Notes: a model not told the origin generated them from the sequence alone. A DNA stretch of 64,000 nt from Candidatus Methylopumilus universalis (GCA_945883335.1 CAMCXI010000002.1:1-64000), one strand, 5' to 3'; shown: positions 1-8,684, numbered from the stretch's first letter. Program-made: numbers and translations.

Positions 1-185
1 TAGGCTCTGCAGAACTAGCTGCGGTGTGTGCCAAACTCGGCCGCTTGCCAACAACAGCAGAGTACTTAAAAGTGGTCGGTGATACCATCAGTGACCATCA
101 CGCAGCCATCTATCAATACCTCAACTTCAATTTGATGGATGCGTATCAACCTAAAAAAGTGATAGGCATTGCTCAAGTTTCTTAG
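1..185 (+). CDS. acnB: Aconitate hydratase B, C-terminal end (partial)
   Basis: The window opens inside a gene; the reading frame starts at base 3 and runs to a TAG at 183-185, giving about 60 residues. They begin GSAELAAVCAKLGRLP and continue through a segment with YLNFNLMDAY, which matches what I remember of the C-terminal end of AcnB, the bifunctional aconitase/2-methylisocitrate dehydratase of the TCA and methylcitrate cycles. The catalytic iron-sulfur residues lie outside the window, so the call rests on this tail only. The next gene starts about 30 bases downstream. Confidence 0.8.
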   Translation, partial: GSAELAAVCAKLGRLPTTAEYLKVVGDTISDHHAAIYQYLNFNLMDAYQPKKVIGIAQVS

Positions 186-216
186 CCAGTTCGTAGCAAG
201 GTTCTTTAAGTTCGAT

Positions 217-1278
217 ATGACATTGAGCTTAAAGAATTTGTTACCAGCGATTGCATTCTTTGGCGGATTTTTGTGGGACGCGCTCACGATTGGTCGCCAA
301 ATCAATCCTTCTGATTTGTGGCTGCTTGCATCGTATTTGCTTGCTGCGGGTTTAATTCTCTATTGGATAGGGCATAGAAGCTATTCTCATGTCTCAATGT
401 CTGAAATGGAACAGTTAAAACATTCCATTCGTCCAGAGTGGCAAAAAAACGCCCCAATTTTTATCCTACAATTTTTATTCGGTAGCTTATTTAGTTGCCT
501 ATTTATTATGTATTTCAAAAGCGCCAATCATTTTCTCGCGCTGTTTTGGTCGCTTGGGTTAGGCTGCTTGCTCGTTGCTAATGAGTATATTGACCATCAC
601 TATCATCGATTTACGCTGACTTGGGCACTTTTTGGTTTGTGTGCGATTTTGGTGTGTAACTTCTTACTGCCTTTTATACTGGGCAGCATTCTTCCCATTT
701 GGTTTTATTTGAGTACGCTTGCTGGCGCTGCACTTACCCATTATTTACGTCAAAAAACACCAGGATGTCCAGGACGCGCTTGGCCTGTTTGGGCGATTGC
801 TGGGATATTAAGTTTTGCTTACATATTAGACTTTATTCCGCCAGTCCCATTGGTGAAGCGTGATATGCAAATCGGGCTTAATCTTGAAAAAAATAATGGC
901 GACATGGTGATTGCGTTAGAAAAGTCGCCTTGGTATAAACCTTGGCGCTTGTTTTCTAATGATTTGCATGTCCCTGCGGGAGGCCGCGTTTATTGCGTTT
1001 CGGCTGTGTTTGCGCCCAGCGGAATTAGCACAACGCTTTACCATCGTTGGGAGCATTACGATGAAAAGCAGGGTTGGCAAGCAGCATCGCGGATTGGTTT
1101 TGGTTTGTCAGGTGGAAGGCAGGGCGGTTTCCGCGGCTATACCTACAAACAGAATATTCAGTCAGGTGAATGGCGCGTAAAGGTTGAAACAGAAGATGGT
1201 CGTACTTTAACGGTGTATCACTTCAATCTTTATACCGAACCAGCCTCAGATACGCACTTGGAAGCGCGAAGTATTTAG
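217..1278 (+). CDS. DUF2914 domain membrane protein
   Basis: The protein has about 353 residues. The first two thirds hold several hydrophobic stretches consistent with six or more membrane helices. The last ~110 residues are soluble and match DUF2914, with the pattern LYHRWEHYD, then GGRQGGFRGYTYKQ, then GEWRVKVETEDGR. The function of DUF2914 is unknown to me; the C-terminal domain probably faces the periplasm. I chose the ATG at 217; the frame stays open to a TTG at 169 that would overlap acnB. The TAG stop overlaps the rlmJ stop on the other strand by four bases. Confidence 0.75.
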   Translation: MTLSLKNLLPAIAFFGGFLWDALTIGRQINPSDLWLLASYLLAAGLILYWIGHRSYSHVSMSEMEQLKHSIRPEWQKNAPIFILQFLFGSLFSCLFIMYFKSANHFLALFWSLGLGCLLVANEYIDHHYHRFTLTWALFGLCAILVCNFLLPFILGSILPIWFYLSTLAGAALTHYLRQKTPGCPGRAWPVWAIAGILSFAYILDFIPPVPLVKRDMQIGLNLEKNNGDMVIALEKSPWYKPWRLFSNDLHVPAGGRVYCVSAVFAPSGISTTLYHRWEHYDEKQGWQAASRIGFGLSGGRQGGFRGYTYKQNIQSGEWRVKVETEDGRTLTVYHFNLYTEPASDTHLEARSI

Positions 1279-2135
1279 CTAATATGGTTGTCGATCTCAA
1301 AACTTGCGCCTTCATCAACTGCAAGTTTCTCAGTCAAATAATGCATCACTTCATTCAGTATGTTTGGCAGTGTCCAAGGTGGGTTAACAATAAACAAGCC
1401 ACTGCCATACATGCCAAAGCCTTCAATCGAAGGTTCTTGAACCGTTAAATTTACATTAAGCCAGCTTTTTAAATCGAGTTGTTTTAGTTTTTCCACCATT
1501 TGATGCGGCTCTGGACGCTGAAGTAGCGGATACCACACGATATAAGTGCCAGTAGCAAAGCGTTGTAGGCTATCTTTAATCATCTCAACCACGCGTTGAT
1601 AATCTTGTTTTTCTTCATACGGCGGGTCGATCAACACCACTGCGCGACGTGGCGGTGGCGGCAGTATTGCTTTGATCCGAGAAAAGCCATCATTCATGTC
1701 AATTCTAACGGTGCGTCGATGACCTTTAAAGTTTTCGTGCAAAATATCAAAGTCGCTTGGATGCAATTCAAATAAGCGCATGCGGTCTTCCGCTCTAAGA
1801 AGCGCTTGGGCGCATAGCGGTGAGCCAGGATACATTTTTAGCTTAGCTGTTTTAGGGCTGGAAGGCTGATTTAAGGTTTTAATATAGCCCACATAATTTA
1901 ATAGTGGCTGAGGTAAGTCGCTTTCGTCCCAGAGCTTGGCAATCCCTGATTCATACTCCGCATTTTGTGTTGCATAACCAGCGTCGAGTGAGTATTGCCC
2001 AGCACCTGCATGGGTGTCGATATACCAAAAAGGCTTATCTTTTTGCGTAGCATGAGCGATGACTTGCATGAGCACAAAGTGTTTAAGTACATCGGCATGA
2101 TTGCCTGCATGAAAAGCGTGGCGGTAACTAAGCAT
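1275..2135 (-). CDS. rlmJ: 23S rRNA (adenine(2030)-N6)-methyltransferase
   Basis: The protein has 286 residues and starts MLSYRHAFHAGNHADVLKH, the hallmark N-terminus of RlmJ (formerly YhiR), which methylates N6 of A2030 in 23S rRNA using S-adenosylmethionine. The catalytic DPPY motif is visible in VLIDPPYEEK, about residues 167-176. Length and start agree with the family, which is about 280 residues in E. coli. It is transcribed alone, convergent with the DUF2914 gene and divergent from the tautomerase remnant. Confidence 0.93.
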   Translation of the reverse strand: MLSYRHAFHAGNHADVLKHFVLMQVIAHATQKDKPFWYIDTHAGAGQYSLDAGYATQNAEYESGIAKLWDESDLPQPLLNYVGYIKTLNQPSSPKTAKLKMYPGSPLCAQALLRAEDRMRLFELHPSDFDILHENFKGHRRTVRIDMNDGFSRIKAILPPPPRRAVVLIDPPYEEKQDYQRVVEMIKDSLQRFATGTYIVWYPLLQRPEPHQMVEKLKQLDLKSWLNVNLTVQEPSIEGFGMYGSGLFIVNPPWTLPNILNEVMHYLTEKLAVDEGASFEIDNHIS

Positions 2136-2293
2136 TGGATGGTGACTGGTAGGTTAAATTTATTAATAACATCTACATTATAGCGTTAACCACATTTTTG
2201 CTTGGCTATGAATGCGAAAACAACTCAAAAGTGACTGCTTTTTTATAGCCTATAAGCTAGCATGTAGGCTTTACGAAGTCTGAAGGGGAAATC

Positions 2294-2475
2294 ATGCCTT
2301 ATATCAATATTAAACATGCCGGTGTACTCACTCGTGAACAAAAAAAGAGATTGCTAAAGAAGTGACTGAGACCATGCAACGGGTGGCGAATAAGCCAGCA
2401 AGTTACACCTACATTACCTTTGACGAGGTAGCTTATGAAGATTGGGCAATTGGTGGTAAGTTGCTTGATGAATAA
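2294..2475 (+). pseudogene. 4-oxalocrotonate tautomerase family, one-base frameshift
   Basis: The ATG at 2294 follows a good ribosome site (GAAGGGGAAATC). The frame encodes MPYINIKHAGVLTREQKK and then hits TGA at 2363-2365 after 23 residues. Inserting one A in the run of seven A (2340-2346) restores a 60-residue protein that continues EIAKEVTETMQRVANKP and ends WAIGGKLLDE, which matches small 4-OT tautomerases with the catalytic N-terminal proline (Pro after Met). Seen: the frame break and intact flanking sequence. Inferred: either a very recent mutation, a sequencing error in the homopolymer, or slippage during expression. Confidence 0.8.
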
Positions 2476-2511
2476 TACTCGCTTGATTGACACTTACTTG
2501 AGCACGCATAA

Positions 2512-3366
2512 ATGAAAATTCCTGAAAGACTAAAGCCGTTAGTTGAAGATGGGTTGGTCGATGATGTTATTCGTCAATTAATGAGTGGCAAAGAAGCCAC
2601 CGTTTATGTAGTGCGTTGCGGTGACGATGTGCGCTGTGCGAAAGTCTACAAAGAGGCTAATCAGCGTAGTTTTAGACAAAGTGTTGACTATACGGAAGGG
2701 CGTAAAACCAAGAATAGTCGCCAAGCTCGCGCGATGGAAAAAGGATCTAAGTACGGCCGTAAGCTTCAAGAGCAAGCATGGCAGAGCCATGAGGTCGACG
2801 CGCTGTATCGACTTGCGGCGGCTGGCGTTCGCGTGCCCAAGCCACATAACTTTTATGAAGGCGTATTGCTCATGGAGTTGGTGGTAGATGAAGAGGGTAA
2901 TGCTGCGCCCAGGCTCAATGATATTGCTTTTACGCCAGAAGATGCTCGCAAGTATCATGAAGTTTTACTGCGTGAGGTGGTGCGTATGCTAAGTGCTGGC
3001 ATTATTCATGGCGACTTGTCTGAGTTTAATATCTTGTTAGCCAGCGACGGCCCTGTGATTATTGATTTGCCACAAGCGGTAGATGCTGCAGGGAATAACC
3101 ATGCAGAAGATATGCTCGAGCGAGATGTGAATAATTTAAGAGATTACTTTGGGCGCTTTGCGCCTGAGTTGCTTACTACGCAATATGCCAAAGAGATTTG
3201 GGATTTGTTCTCACATGGTAATCTCACTATTGAAAACCAATTGACAGGGCGTTTCAAAGAAAGCACAAAAGCGGTTGATTTGAAAACTGTAATGCGTGTG
3301 ATTGATGACGTACGCAAAGAAGAAGAAGCTAAGCGTCTGCGTTTGGCTGAGTTAGGTATTAAATAA
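2512..3366 (+). CDS. RIO1-family serine protein kinase
   Basis: The protein has 284 residues and a RIO-type kinase fold. The N-terminal part carries the modified P-loop region (MSGKEATVYVV) and the catalytic lysine region (CAKVYKE). The catalytic loop is HGDLSEFNIL at about residues 165-175, and the metal-binding loop is IIDLPQAVD instead of DFG, both typical of RIO kinases. Bacterial members (PA4780-like) are poorly characterised; in archaea and eukaryotes RIO kinases act in ribosome maturation. It lies 12 bases upstream of uvrC and may be co-transcribed with it. The substrate is unknown. Confidence 0.88.
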   Translation: MKIPERLKPLVEDGLVDDVIRQLMSGKEATVYVVRCGDDVRCAKVYKEANQRSFRQSVDYTEGRKTKNSRQARAMEKGSKYGRKLQEQAWQSHEVDALYRLAAAGVRVPKPHNFYEGVLLMELVVDEEGNAAPRLNDIAFTPEDARKYHEVLLREVVRMLSAGIIHGDLSEFNILLASDGPVIIDLPQAVDAAGNNHAEDMLERDVNNLRDYFGRFAPELLTTQYAKEIWDLFSHGNLTIENQLTGRFKESTKAVDLKTVMRVIDDVRKEEEAKRLRLAELGIK

Positions 3367-3378
3367 TTATTTTTAGTC

Positions 3379-5187
3379 ATGAGTGAGCCATTTAATCCTA
3401 AACCCATATTAAAAAATCTGCCTAATTTGCCGGGCGTTTATCGCATGAAAAACGCCAGTGATGAGGTGATTTATGTGGGTAAGGCGAAAGACTTAAAGAA
3501 GCGCGTTTCTTCATACTTTAACAAAAATATCCCAAGCCCCCGAACCCGCATGATGGTGGCCCAAATCGTGGATATTGAAACTACGGTCACGCACACTGAG
3601 GCAGAGGCTCTGTTGCTTGAGAATAATCTTATCAAGAGCTTTATGCCGCGTTACAACGTGCTGTTTCGCGATGATAAGACGTACCCTTATATTACGTTGA
3701 CTGGCGATGAGTATCCGCGCTTGGCTTTTCATAGAGGTACACAACGAAAGGACAATACCTATTTTGGCCCTTTTCCTAATTCGATTGCAGTGCGTGAAAG
3801 TATTCAGCTATTGCAAAAGGTATTTATGTTGCGCACCTGTGAAAACACTGTATTTTCTAATCGCACACGGCCTTGTTTGCAATATCAAATTGAGCGATGT
3901 ACCGCGCCTTGCGTGGGCTTCATTTCGGAAGAAGATTATCGTCGCGATGTGAGTCATGCAACCATGTTTTTGCAAGGCAAAGAACAACAAGTCATGGATG
4001 AACTTGGTGAAAAGATGATGTCGGCTGCAGAGCTAAAGCAGTATGAGTTGGCGGCAGTATATCGCGACCGCATGCAGAGCTTGCGACAAGTGCAGGCTAA
4101 GCAGTTTGTGAGTGATTTTGCGGTGAATGATGCAGATGTGATTGCCTGTGTTTCACACGAAGGTCAACATTGTGTGAATTTGGTAATGATACGAGGAGGG
4201 CGTCACCTAGGAGATAAAAGCTTTTTTCCAAAAAATGCGGATGGTGGCGAGTTGGAAGACACCATGCGTGCGTTTTTAGAGCAATATTATGTCTCTCAGA
4301 AAATGCCGCCACTCATTATTATTGGTGTTGCTATTGAAATCGATGCTTTGGAAGAAATTTTTACTCAGCAAGCTGGCCGCAAAGTGCGGATCAATACCAA
4401 TCCTGTTGGTGATAAGCGGGTGTGGATGAAAATGGCAGAAACCAATGCTGAGTTGGCGATTCAGCAACGCACTGCACAACACTCAAATCAGCAAGCAAGA
4501 TTGATTGCCTTGCGTGAGGCGCTAGCCTTAGGAGATGCGGTGGAGCGGATTGAATGTTTTGATATTAGCCATACTATGGGCGAGGCGACAGTGGCTTCCT
4601 GTGTGGTATTTGATAAAGGTGCATTGCAAAACTCAGAGTATAGGCGTTACAACATTACAGGGATTACACCGGGCGATGATTATGCCGCAATGCGTGATGC
4701 ATTAACACGCCGTTATAAGAAAGTAGCAGCGGGTGAAGGTAAGCGACCAGACTTGGTATTTATTGACGGCGGTAAAGGCCAGCTTGGCGTTGCAGTTGAG
4801 GTTATGCAAGAAGTTGGATTAGCTGATATTCTCTTGGTTGGAATAGCCAAAGGCGAAGAGCGCAGGCCGGGTTTAGAACAAATGTTCTTTCCTGACCGCG
4901 ACACACCTGTTGGCTTAAAGAAAGACCATATTGGCTTGCACTTGCTTCAGCAGATTCGTGATGAGGCTCATCGTTTTGCTATTACAGGCCATCGAGCAAG
5001 GCGTGGCAAAGCGCGTATGCATTCATCCTTAGAAGATATTGATGGCATAGGTGCCAAGCGCCGTAAGGCTTTATTGGTGCGTTTTGGAGGCTTGGATGGA
5101 GTTAAAAATGCGAGCGTGGATGAGCTCTCGCAAGTAGAAGGAATTAGCCAAATGTTGGCAGAAAAAATATATCAGGAGCTGCATTAA
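3379..5187 (+). CDS. uvrC: Excinuclease ABC subunit C
   Basis: The protein has 602 residues, normal for UvrC, which makes the two incisions around DNA lesions in nucleotide excision repair. Domains in order are a GIY-YIG nuclease (GVYRMKNAS then IYVGKAKDLKKRV, residues 14-90), a UVR motif for UvrB contact (about 200-235), the RNase H-like endonuclease half (FDISHTMGE and FIDGGKGQL, about 390-480) and tandem helix-hairpin-helix motifs at the C-terminus (LEDIDGIGAKRRKALL, then VEGISQMLAEKI). The stop overlaps the pgsA start as TAATG, so the two are translationally coupled. Confidence 0.97.
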   Translation: MSEPFNPKPILKNLPNLPGVYRMKNASDEVIYVGKAKDLKKRVSSYFNKNIPSPRTRMMVAQIVDIETTVTHTEAEALLLENNLIKSFMPRYNVLFRDDKTYPYITLTGDEYPRLAFHRGTQRKDNTYFGPFPNSIAVRESIQLLQKVFMLRTCENTVFSNRTRPCLQYQIERCTAPCVGFISEEDYRRDVSHATMFLQGKEQQVMDELGEKMMSAAELKQYELAAVYRDRMQSLRQVQAKQFVSDFAVNDADVIACVSHEGQHCVNLVMIRGGRHLGDKSFFPKNADGGELEDTMRAFLEQYYVSQKMPPLIIIGVAIEIDALEEIFTQQAGRKVRINTNPVGDKRVWMKMAETNAELAIQQRTAQHSNQQARLIALREALALGDAVERIECFDISHTMGEATVASCVVFDKGALQNSEYRRYNITGITPGDDYAAMRDALTRRYKKVAAGEGKRPDLVFIDGGKGQLGVAVEVMQEVGLADILLVGIAKGEERRPGLEQMFFPDRDTPVGLKKDHIGLHLLQQIRDEAHRFAITGHRARRGKARMHSSLEDIDGIGAKRRKALLVRFGGLDGVKNASVDELSQVEGISQMLAEKIYQELH

Positions 5188-5759
5188 TGTTGTGGAATTT
5201 ACCCAATAGTTTAACGATGGCGCGGATTATCCTTATCCCAGTGTTTGTGGGTATTTTTTATGCGCAGCCTCACTATATTTCTCAGCATGCAGCAAACGTC
5301 CTGGCGACTTCTGTTTTTGGCTTAGCTGCGATTACCGACTGGTTGGATGGCTACTATGCCCGCAAACTCAATCTAACTTCTGCGTTCGGTGCCTTTTTAG
5401 ACCCTGTAGCGGATAAATTAATGGTCGCTGCAGCATTGATAGTGCTGGTTGAATTTAATCGTGTAGGCGCACTTTTTGCATTCATTATCATTGGTCGCGA
5501 AATTGCTATTAGTGCATTGCGGGAATGGATGGCGAACATCGGTGAGCGTGGAAGCGTCGCTGTGGCAATGATAGGTAAAATTAAAACGGTCATGCAGATG
5601 GTTGCCATTCTTTTTCTACTTTATTATGATCCAATTTTTGGAGTCAGTACAAAAATTATTGGGCAAGTTTCAATCTACGTCGCAGTAATTTTGACATTGG
5701 TGTCAATGGCTTACTATTTGAAGGCCGCCTGGCCTCAAATGAACATTCACAAAAGCTAA
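5187..5759 (+). CDS. pgsA: CDP-diacylglycerol-glycerol-3-phosphate 3-phosphatidyltransferase
   Basis: The 190-residue inner-membrane enzyme makes phosphatidylglycerol phosphate from CDP-diacylglycerol and glycerol-3-phosphate, the committed step to phosphatidylglycerol and cardiolipin. The CDP-alcohol phosphotransferase signature D-G-x2-A-R-x8-G-x3-D-x3-D is complete in DWLDGYYARKLN followed by GAFLDPVADK (about residues 51-78). Several hydrophobic helices follow. The ATG overlaps the uvrC stop by one base; uvrC-pgsA-tRNA-Gly-Cys-Leu is the same order as in E. coli. Confidence 0.96.
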   Translation: MLWNLPNSLTMARIILIPVFVGIFYAQPHYISQHAANVLATSVFGLAAITDWLDGYYARKLNLTSAFGAFLDPVADKLMVAAALIVLVEFNRVGALFAFIIIGREIAISALREWMANIGERGSVAVAMIGKIKTVMQMVAILFLLYYDPIFGVSTKIIGQVSIYVAVILTLVSMAYYLKAAWPQMNIHKS

Positions 5760-5779
5760 ACATAATCGTCATTATGGGC

Positions 5780-5807
5780 TTGACGAGTGTCTGAAAACCC
5801 TTATAAT
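5780..5807 (+). promoter_or_regulatory. Sigma-70 promoter for the tRNA-Gly gene
   Basis: TTGACG at 5780-5785 and TATAAT at 5802-5807 are separated by 16 bases, close to the sigma-70 consensus, and the -10 lies 14 bases before the mature 5' end of tRNA-Gly. Confidence 0.75.
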
Positions 5808-5821
5808 ACTGGCTTCTTTAC

Positions 5822-5897
5822 GCGGGAATAGCTCAGTTGGTAGAGCGCAACCTTGCCAAGGTTGAGGTCGCGAGTTCGAGACTCGTTTCCCGCTCCA
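5822..5897 (+). tRNA. tRNA-Gly (anticodon GCC)
   Basis: A full 76-base cloverleaf with acceptor stem GCGGGAA/TTCCCGC, D-loop GCTCAGTTGGTAGAGC, anticodon loop with GCC, T-arm GAGTTCGAG-like, and CCA encoded in the gene. It is the first of a three-tRNA cluster downstream of pgsA. Confidence 0.97.
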
Positions 5898-5904
5898 AAC
5901 AATT

Positions 5905-5938
5905 AAAAAAGGGAAAGCTAAAATGCTTTCCCTTTTTT
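5905..5938 (+). terminator. Intrinsic terminator after tRNA-Gly
   Basis: A stem with GGGAAAGC (5911-5918) and GCTTTCCC (5925-5932), flanked by an A run and followed by six T. The A and T tracts make it usable in both directions. Confidence 0.85.
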
Positions 5939-5971
5939 AACTTATGACTCTTAGTCTAGTTAAGAGTTTGT

Positions 5972-6045
5972 GGCGCGATAGCAAAGCGGTTATGCCGCGG
6001 CCTGCAAAGCCGTTTAGACCAGTTCGACTCTGGTTCGCGCCTCCA
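5972..6045 (+). tRNA. tRNA-Cys (anticodon GCA)
   Basis: A 74-base cloverleaf with acceptor stem GGCGCGA/TCGCGCC, a short D-arm as usual for tRNA-Cys, anticodon GCA in the loop of CCTGCAAAG, T-loop TTCGACT and encoded CCA. Confidence 0.97.
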
Positions 6046-6052
6046 AATATAA

Positions 6053-6083
6053 AAGGCCTAGCTAATAGCTGGGCCTTGTTTTA
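6053..6083 (+). terminator. Intrinsic terminator after tRNA-Cys
   Basis: An inverted repeat AAGGCCTAGCT (6053-6063) with AGCTGGGCCTT (6067-6077), one G-U pair, followed by a T-rich stretch. Confidence 0.75.
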
Positions 6084-6099
6084 AAAGATGTAGATATTT

Positions 6100-6128
6100 T
6101 TGCTTAAAAGCGTAGGTAAGGTTAAAAT
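6100..6128 (+). promoter_or_regulatory. Sigma-70 promoter for tRNA-Leu
   Basis: TTGCTT at 6100-6105 and TAAAAT at 6123-6128, spacer 17. The tRNA-Leu gene begins 52 bases after the -10, so the precursor would carry a 5' leader of about 45 bases. Confidence 0.55.
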
Positions 6129-6179
6129 ACGCCCCGCAAAACATCTAACAGCTGCGCGGTTTTCAGCGTGGTTCCATCC

Positions 6180-6266
6180 GCCCGGGTGGTGAAATTGGTA
6201 GACACAAGAGACTTAAAATCTCTCGCGCGTAAGCGTGTGCCGGTTCGACTCCGGCCCCGGGCACCA
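6180..6266 (+). tRNA. tRNA-Leu (anticodon TAA)
   Basis: An 87-base class II tRNA with acceptor stem GCCCGGG/CCCGGGC, anticodon TAA in GACTTAAAATC, a long variable arm (CGCGCGTAAGCGTGTG) and encoded CCA. The long variable arm is diagnostic for leucine or serine tRNAs. Confidence 0.97.
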
Positions 6267-6380
6267 AACGCTTAATGCATCAAACCTAGTTTCCCCGTGC
6301 AATTTTCATGCAAAACCAAATTGCAGAGTTGTTGCACAAAAACATCCGTGAATGTTATGTTGCGATATTAGCGATTAAAA

Positions 6381-8036
6381 ATGAATACTTGCTGGCGTTT
6401 TACAACCGTCATCTTTACCTTTGTGACTCAAATGCAAACACAATCCCAACCTTCTGTTTTTAGTTTGATTTCCAATCTGGCATCCAAGCCCTTGTATCTA
6501 CTTCTATTGAGCTTCATAGGTGCTTATGGCCTTAATTTGGTTATTCCACGCGATTTGTGGGTGCAAGATGAGATGCGTTATGGCGAAGTTGTGCGCGAAA
6601 TGCTCAACTCTGGAAATTGGTTGGTGATGCACTTAAACGGATTCACTTACCCAGACAAACCCCCTTTGTATTTTTGGTTGGTTGCCTTGACGGGCAAGCT
6701 GGTGGGACAGGGCGAGTTTGCTTTTAGATTGCTTACGTTTTTGAGTACTTTGCTTGCGGGCTGCGGCTTGTATCATTTAGGCAATCGACTCTTGGGCAAG
6801 CAGGGAGGCTTTTTAGCTTGCTTACTGTTTGGTTCTAGCTTACTCACTTTAATTGTTGGTCAGATTGCCCGCATGGATATGTTGCTCACGGCCACTACGA
6901 TTTGGGCATGGTTGTATTTACTTAAATTTGATGGCTCCAAAAATGGTAAATATCTTGTCTACTATTGGGCAATTTGTGCGCTTTCGGTCGCCATCAAAGG
7001 GCCTATCGCCTTATTATTTACTTTGGCGCCAGGTATTCTTTGGCAAATACAATCTCATTCGATTAATGGGATTTTGCGCTTACGTCCTTGGTATGGAATC
7101 TTGGCAATGGTTGCCATGGCTTTGGCGTGGATATTTGCTGTCATTCAATCAGGGAATGGCGATTATTTGGCGCAAATTTGGCATCAGCAATTGGTCGGTC
7201 GGACCATCAATTCTTGGAGCCACAAACAGCCAATTTATTTTTACTTGGTCTTATTACCCATACTCACGATGCCCTGGGCAGTGCCGATCTTGACTGGTTT
7301 GAAACAGCTTTGGTCCGAACGCGATCCTGCTCTACGCTCGATTTGGCTCTTTGCTTTAGTGCCGCTTATCGGAATTTCTTTGGTCTCAGGCAAATTGTTT
7401 ATTTACTTACAGCCTTTAATTCCTGCTCTATGTTTGTGTGGGGCTTATGCATTAGGCCAGTTAGCATCACAACAAAAAATCAGTGGGTTGATGGGATGGC
7501 CTCCGGTAATTTATAGCATTGCAGTGGCCGTGTTGTTATATGTGGTCTCTGTCCGCTACTTGGGTGCACATTCAACAGAAGGTATTGCGCTGATTATTGG
7601 TGTTGTTTTTATTGCATGCGTTCAGATTTACGCCTTAAGTTTGAGTTTGCAGAGATGGTTGCTTGCTACTTGTGCCTGCACTATTCTATTTTCATGCTTA
7701 GTCTTTGGTGGCATGGTCACTTTGCTTAACCCTTTATTTTCTGCGCGCCAACTTGCTTACACGGTTACTTCACTGGCTGGGCCGAAGCAAGATGTTGCTG
7801 TGATTAATGTGACAAGGGGTATTTTAAATTACTACGCTAAGCGTACTTTTGTTGAGTTAGAGCTAAGCCAGGCGAGCGATTGGGTTAGTAAGCATCCTGA
7901 TGCTGTTCTCATTATCAAAACCAATGATTTGTCTTCGGCGTTTGCCAACACCAATATGCTTCAAAGCTGTGAAGTCAAACAGCCTTTCAGCCTAGAACTA
8001 AAGGATTACTATGTTTTGGCAAAATGTAAACTTTGA
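6381..8036 (+). CDS. ArnT-like GT83 glycosyltransferase
   Basis: The integral membrane protein of up to 551 residues resembles ArnT/PMT_2 glycosyltransferases, which transfer a sugar (L-Ara4N in ArnT) from an undecaprenyl-phosphate carrier to lipid A on the periplasmic side. The conserved first loop is visible: PRDLWVQDEMRYGEVVREM, with the acidic pair, then YPDKPPLYFW. Many hydrophobic helices follow. No strong ribosome site precedes the ATG at 6381; an internal ATG at 6432 (MQTQSQPS) is equally plausible. It overlaps the PAP2 gene by 26 bases. The actual sugar is not known. Confidence 0.85.
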   Translation: MNTCWRFTTVIFTFVTQMQTQSQPSVFSLISNLASKPLYLLLLSFIGAYGLNLVIPRDLWVQDEMRYGEVVREMLNSGNWLVMHLNGFTYPDKPPLYFWLVALTGKLVGQGEFAFRLLTFLSTLLAGCGLYHLGNRLLGKQGGFLACLLFGSSLLTLIVGQIARMDMLLTATTIWAWLYLLKFDGSKNGKYLVYYWAICALSVAIKGPIALLFTLAPGILWQIQSHSINGILRLRPWYGILAMVAMALAWIFAVIQSGNGDYLAQIWHQQLVGRTINSWSHKQPIYFYLVLLPILTMPWAVPILTGLKQLWSERDPALRSIWLFALVPLIGISLVSGKLFIYLQPLIPALCLCGAYALGQLASQQKISGLMGWPPVIYSIAVAVLLYVVSVRYLGAHSTEGIALIIGVVFIACVQIYALSLSLQRWLLATCACTILFSCLVFGGMVTLLNPLFSARQLAYTVTSLAGPKQDVAVINVTRGILNYYAKRTFVELELSQASDWVSKHPDAVLIIKTNDLSSAFANTNMLQSCEVKQPFSLELKDYYVLAKCKL

Positions 8037-8667
8037 GGATCGTTTAGAAAACACCCTTCTGCTATGGTTTTTTTACTTTGCAGTCATGGTGGTTTGGACT
8101 ATTTTTTATGGCGACTTAGTACACGTCCAAATGATCGCGCATCAGCCTTGGATTTACTCGCATCACGAATTGTTGAAATGGTTAAGTGACAACGTGATGT
8201 ATGGGCTTTATGTTTTTTTTCTTGGAATGTTGATTTGGGGCTATAAGAGTCAGCAGGCACAATTACGCATCATTGGCTGGGGCTATTTACTGGCTCAAGC
8301 GATTGGATCTATCTTTATTGTGCGTACCCTTAAAATAATGCTCGGTCACGCTCGTCCAGACCATCTGTCACAAGGCGGAAATGTCGTATTTGAAGCTTGG
8401 AAGGGCCCTTCGTTGTCATCGGCATACAATAGCTTTCCGTCAGGCCACACATGTGATTATCTAACAAGCTGTTTCTTTTTGGCCATGTGCTTACCCAAAG
8501 CCTGGATGCGTATTTTGGTGATATTGCTTGCCGTGTTTAATGGCGCATTGCGCGTCATATTAGCGAAACATTTTCCTGTGGATGTATTAGGTGGCGTAAT
8601 GATTGGGGGGCTGACTTCAATTGTAGTTTGGCGACTCTGGATATTACCTAGACTAACTGAGACTTAA
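8011..8667 (+). CDS. PAP2-family membrane phosphatase
   Basis: The 218-residue membrane protein has all three PAP2 phosphatase motifs: K-x6-RP (KIMLGHARP), PSGH (FPSGHTCDY) and the last motif R-x5-H-x3-D (LRVILAKHFPVDVLGG). This family includes undecaprenyl-pyrophosphate phosphatases and lipid A 1-phosphatases. The start codon lies inside the end of the ArnT-like gene, so the two are likely co-translated, which suggests a shared role in lipid A or lipid-carrier processing. The precise substrate cannot be read from the sequence. Confidence 0.87.
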   Translation: MFWQNVNFEDRLENTLLLWFFYFAVMVVWTIFYGDLVHVQMIAHQPWIYSHHELLKWLSDNVMYGLYVFFLGMLIWGYKSQQAQLRIIGWGYLLAQAIGSIFIVRTLKIMLGHARPDHLSQGGNVVFEAWKGPSLSSAYNSFPSGHTCDYLTSCFFLAMCLPKAWMRILVILLAVFNGALRVILAKHFPVDVLGGVMIGGLTSIVVWRLWILPRLTET

Positions 8668-8684
8668 CTTATTAAAAATTAACC

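Noticed and set aside
6308-6463. 51-codon open frame between tRNA-Leu and the ArnT-like gene
   Set aside because: No ribosome site, overlaps the transferase start, and the peptide is not recognised.
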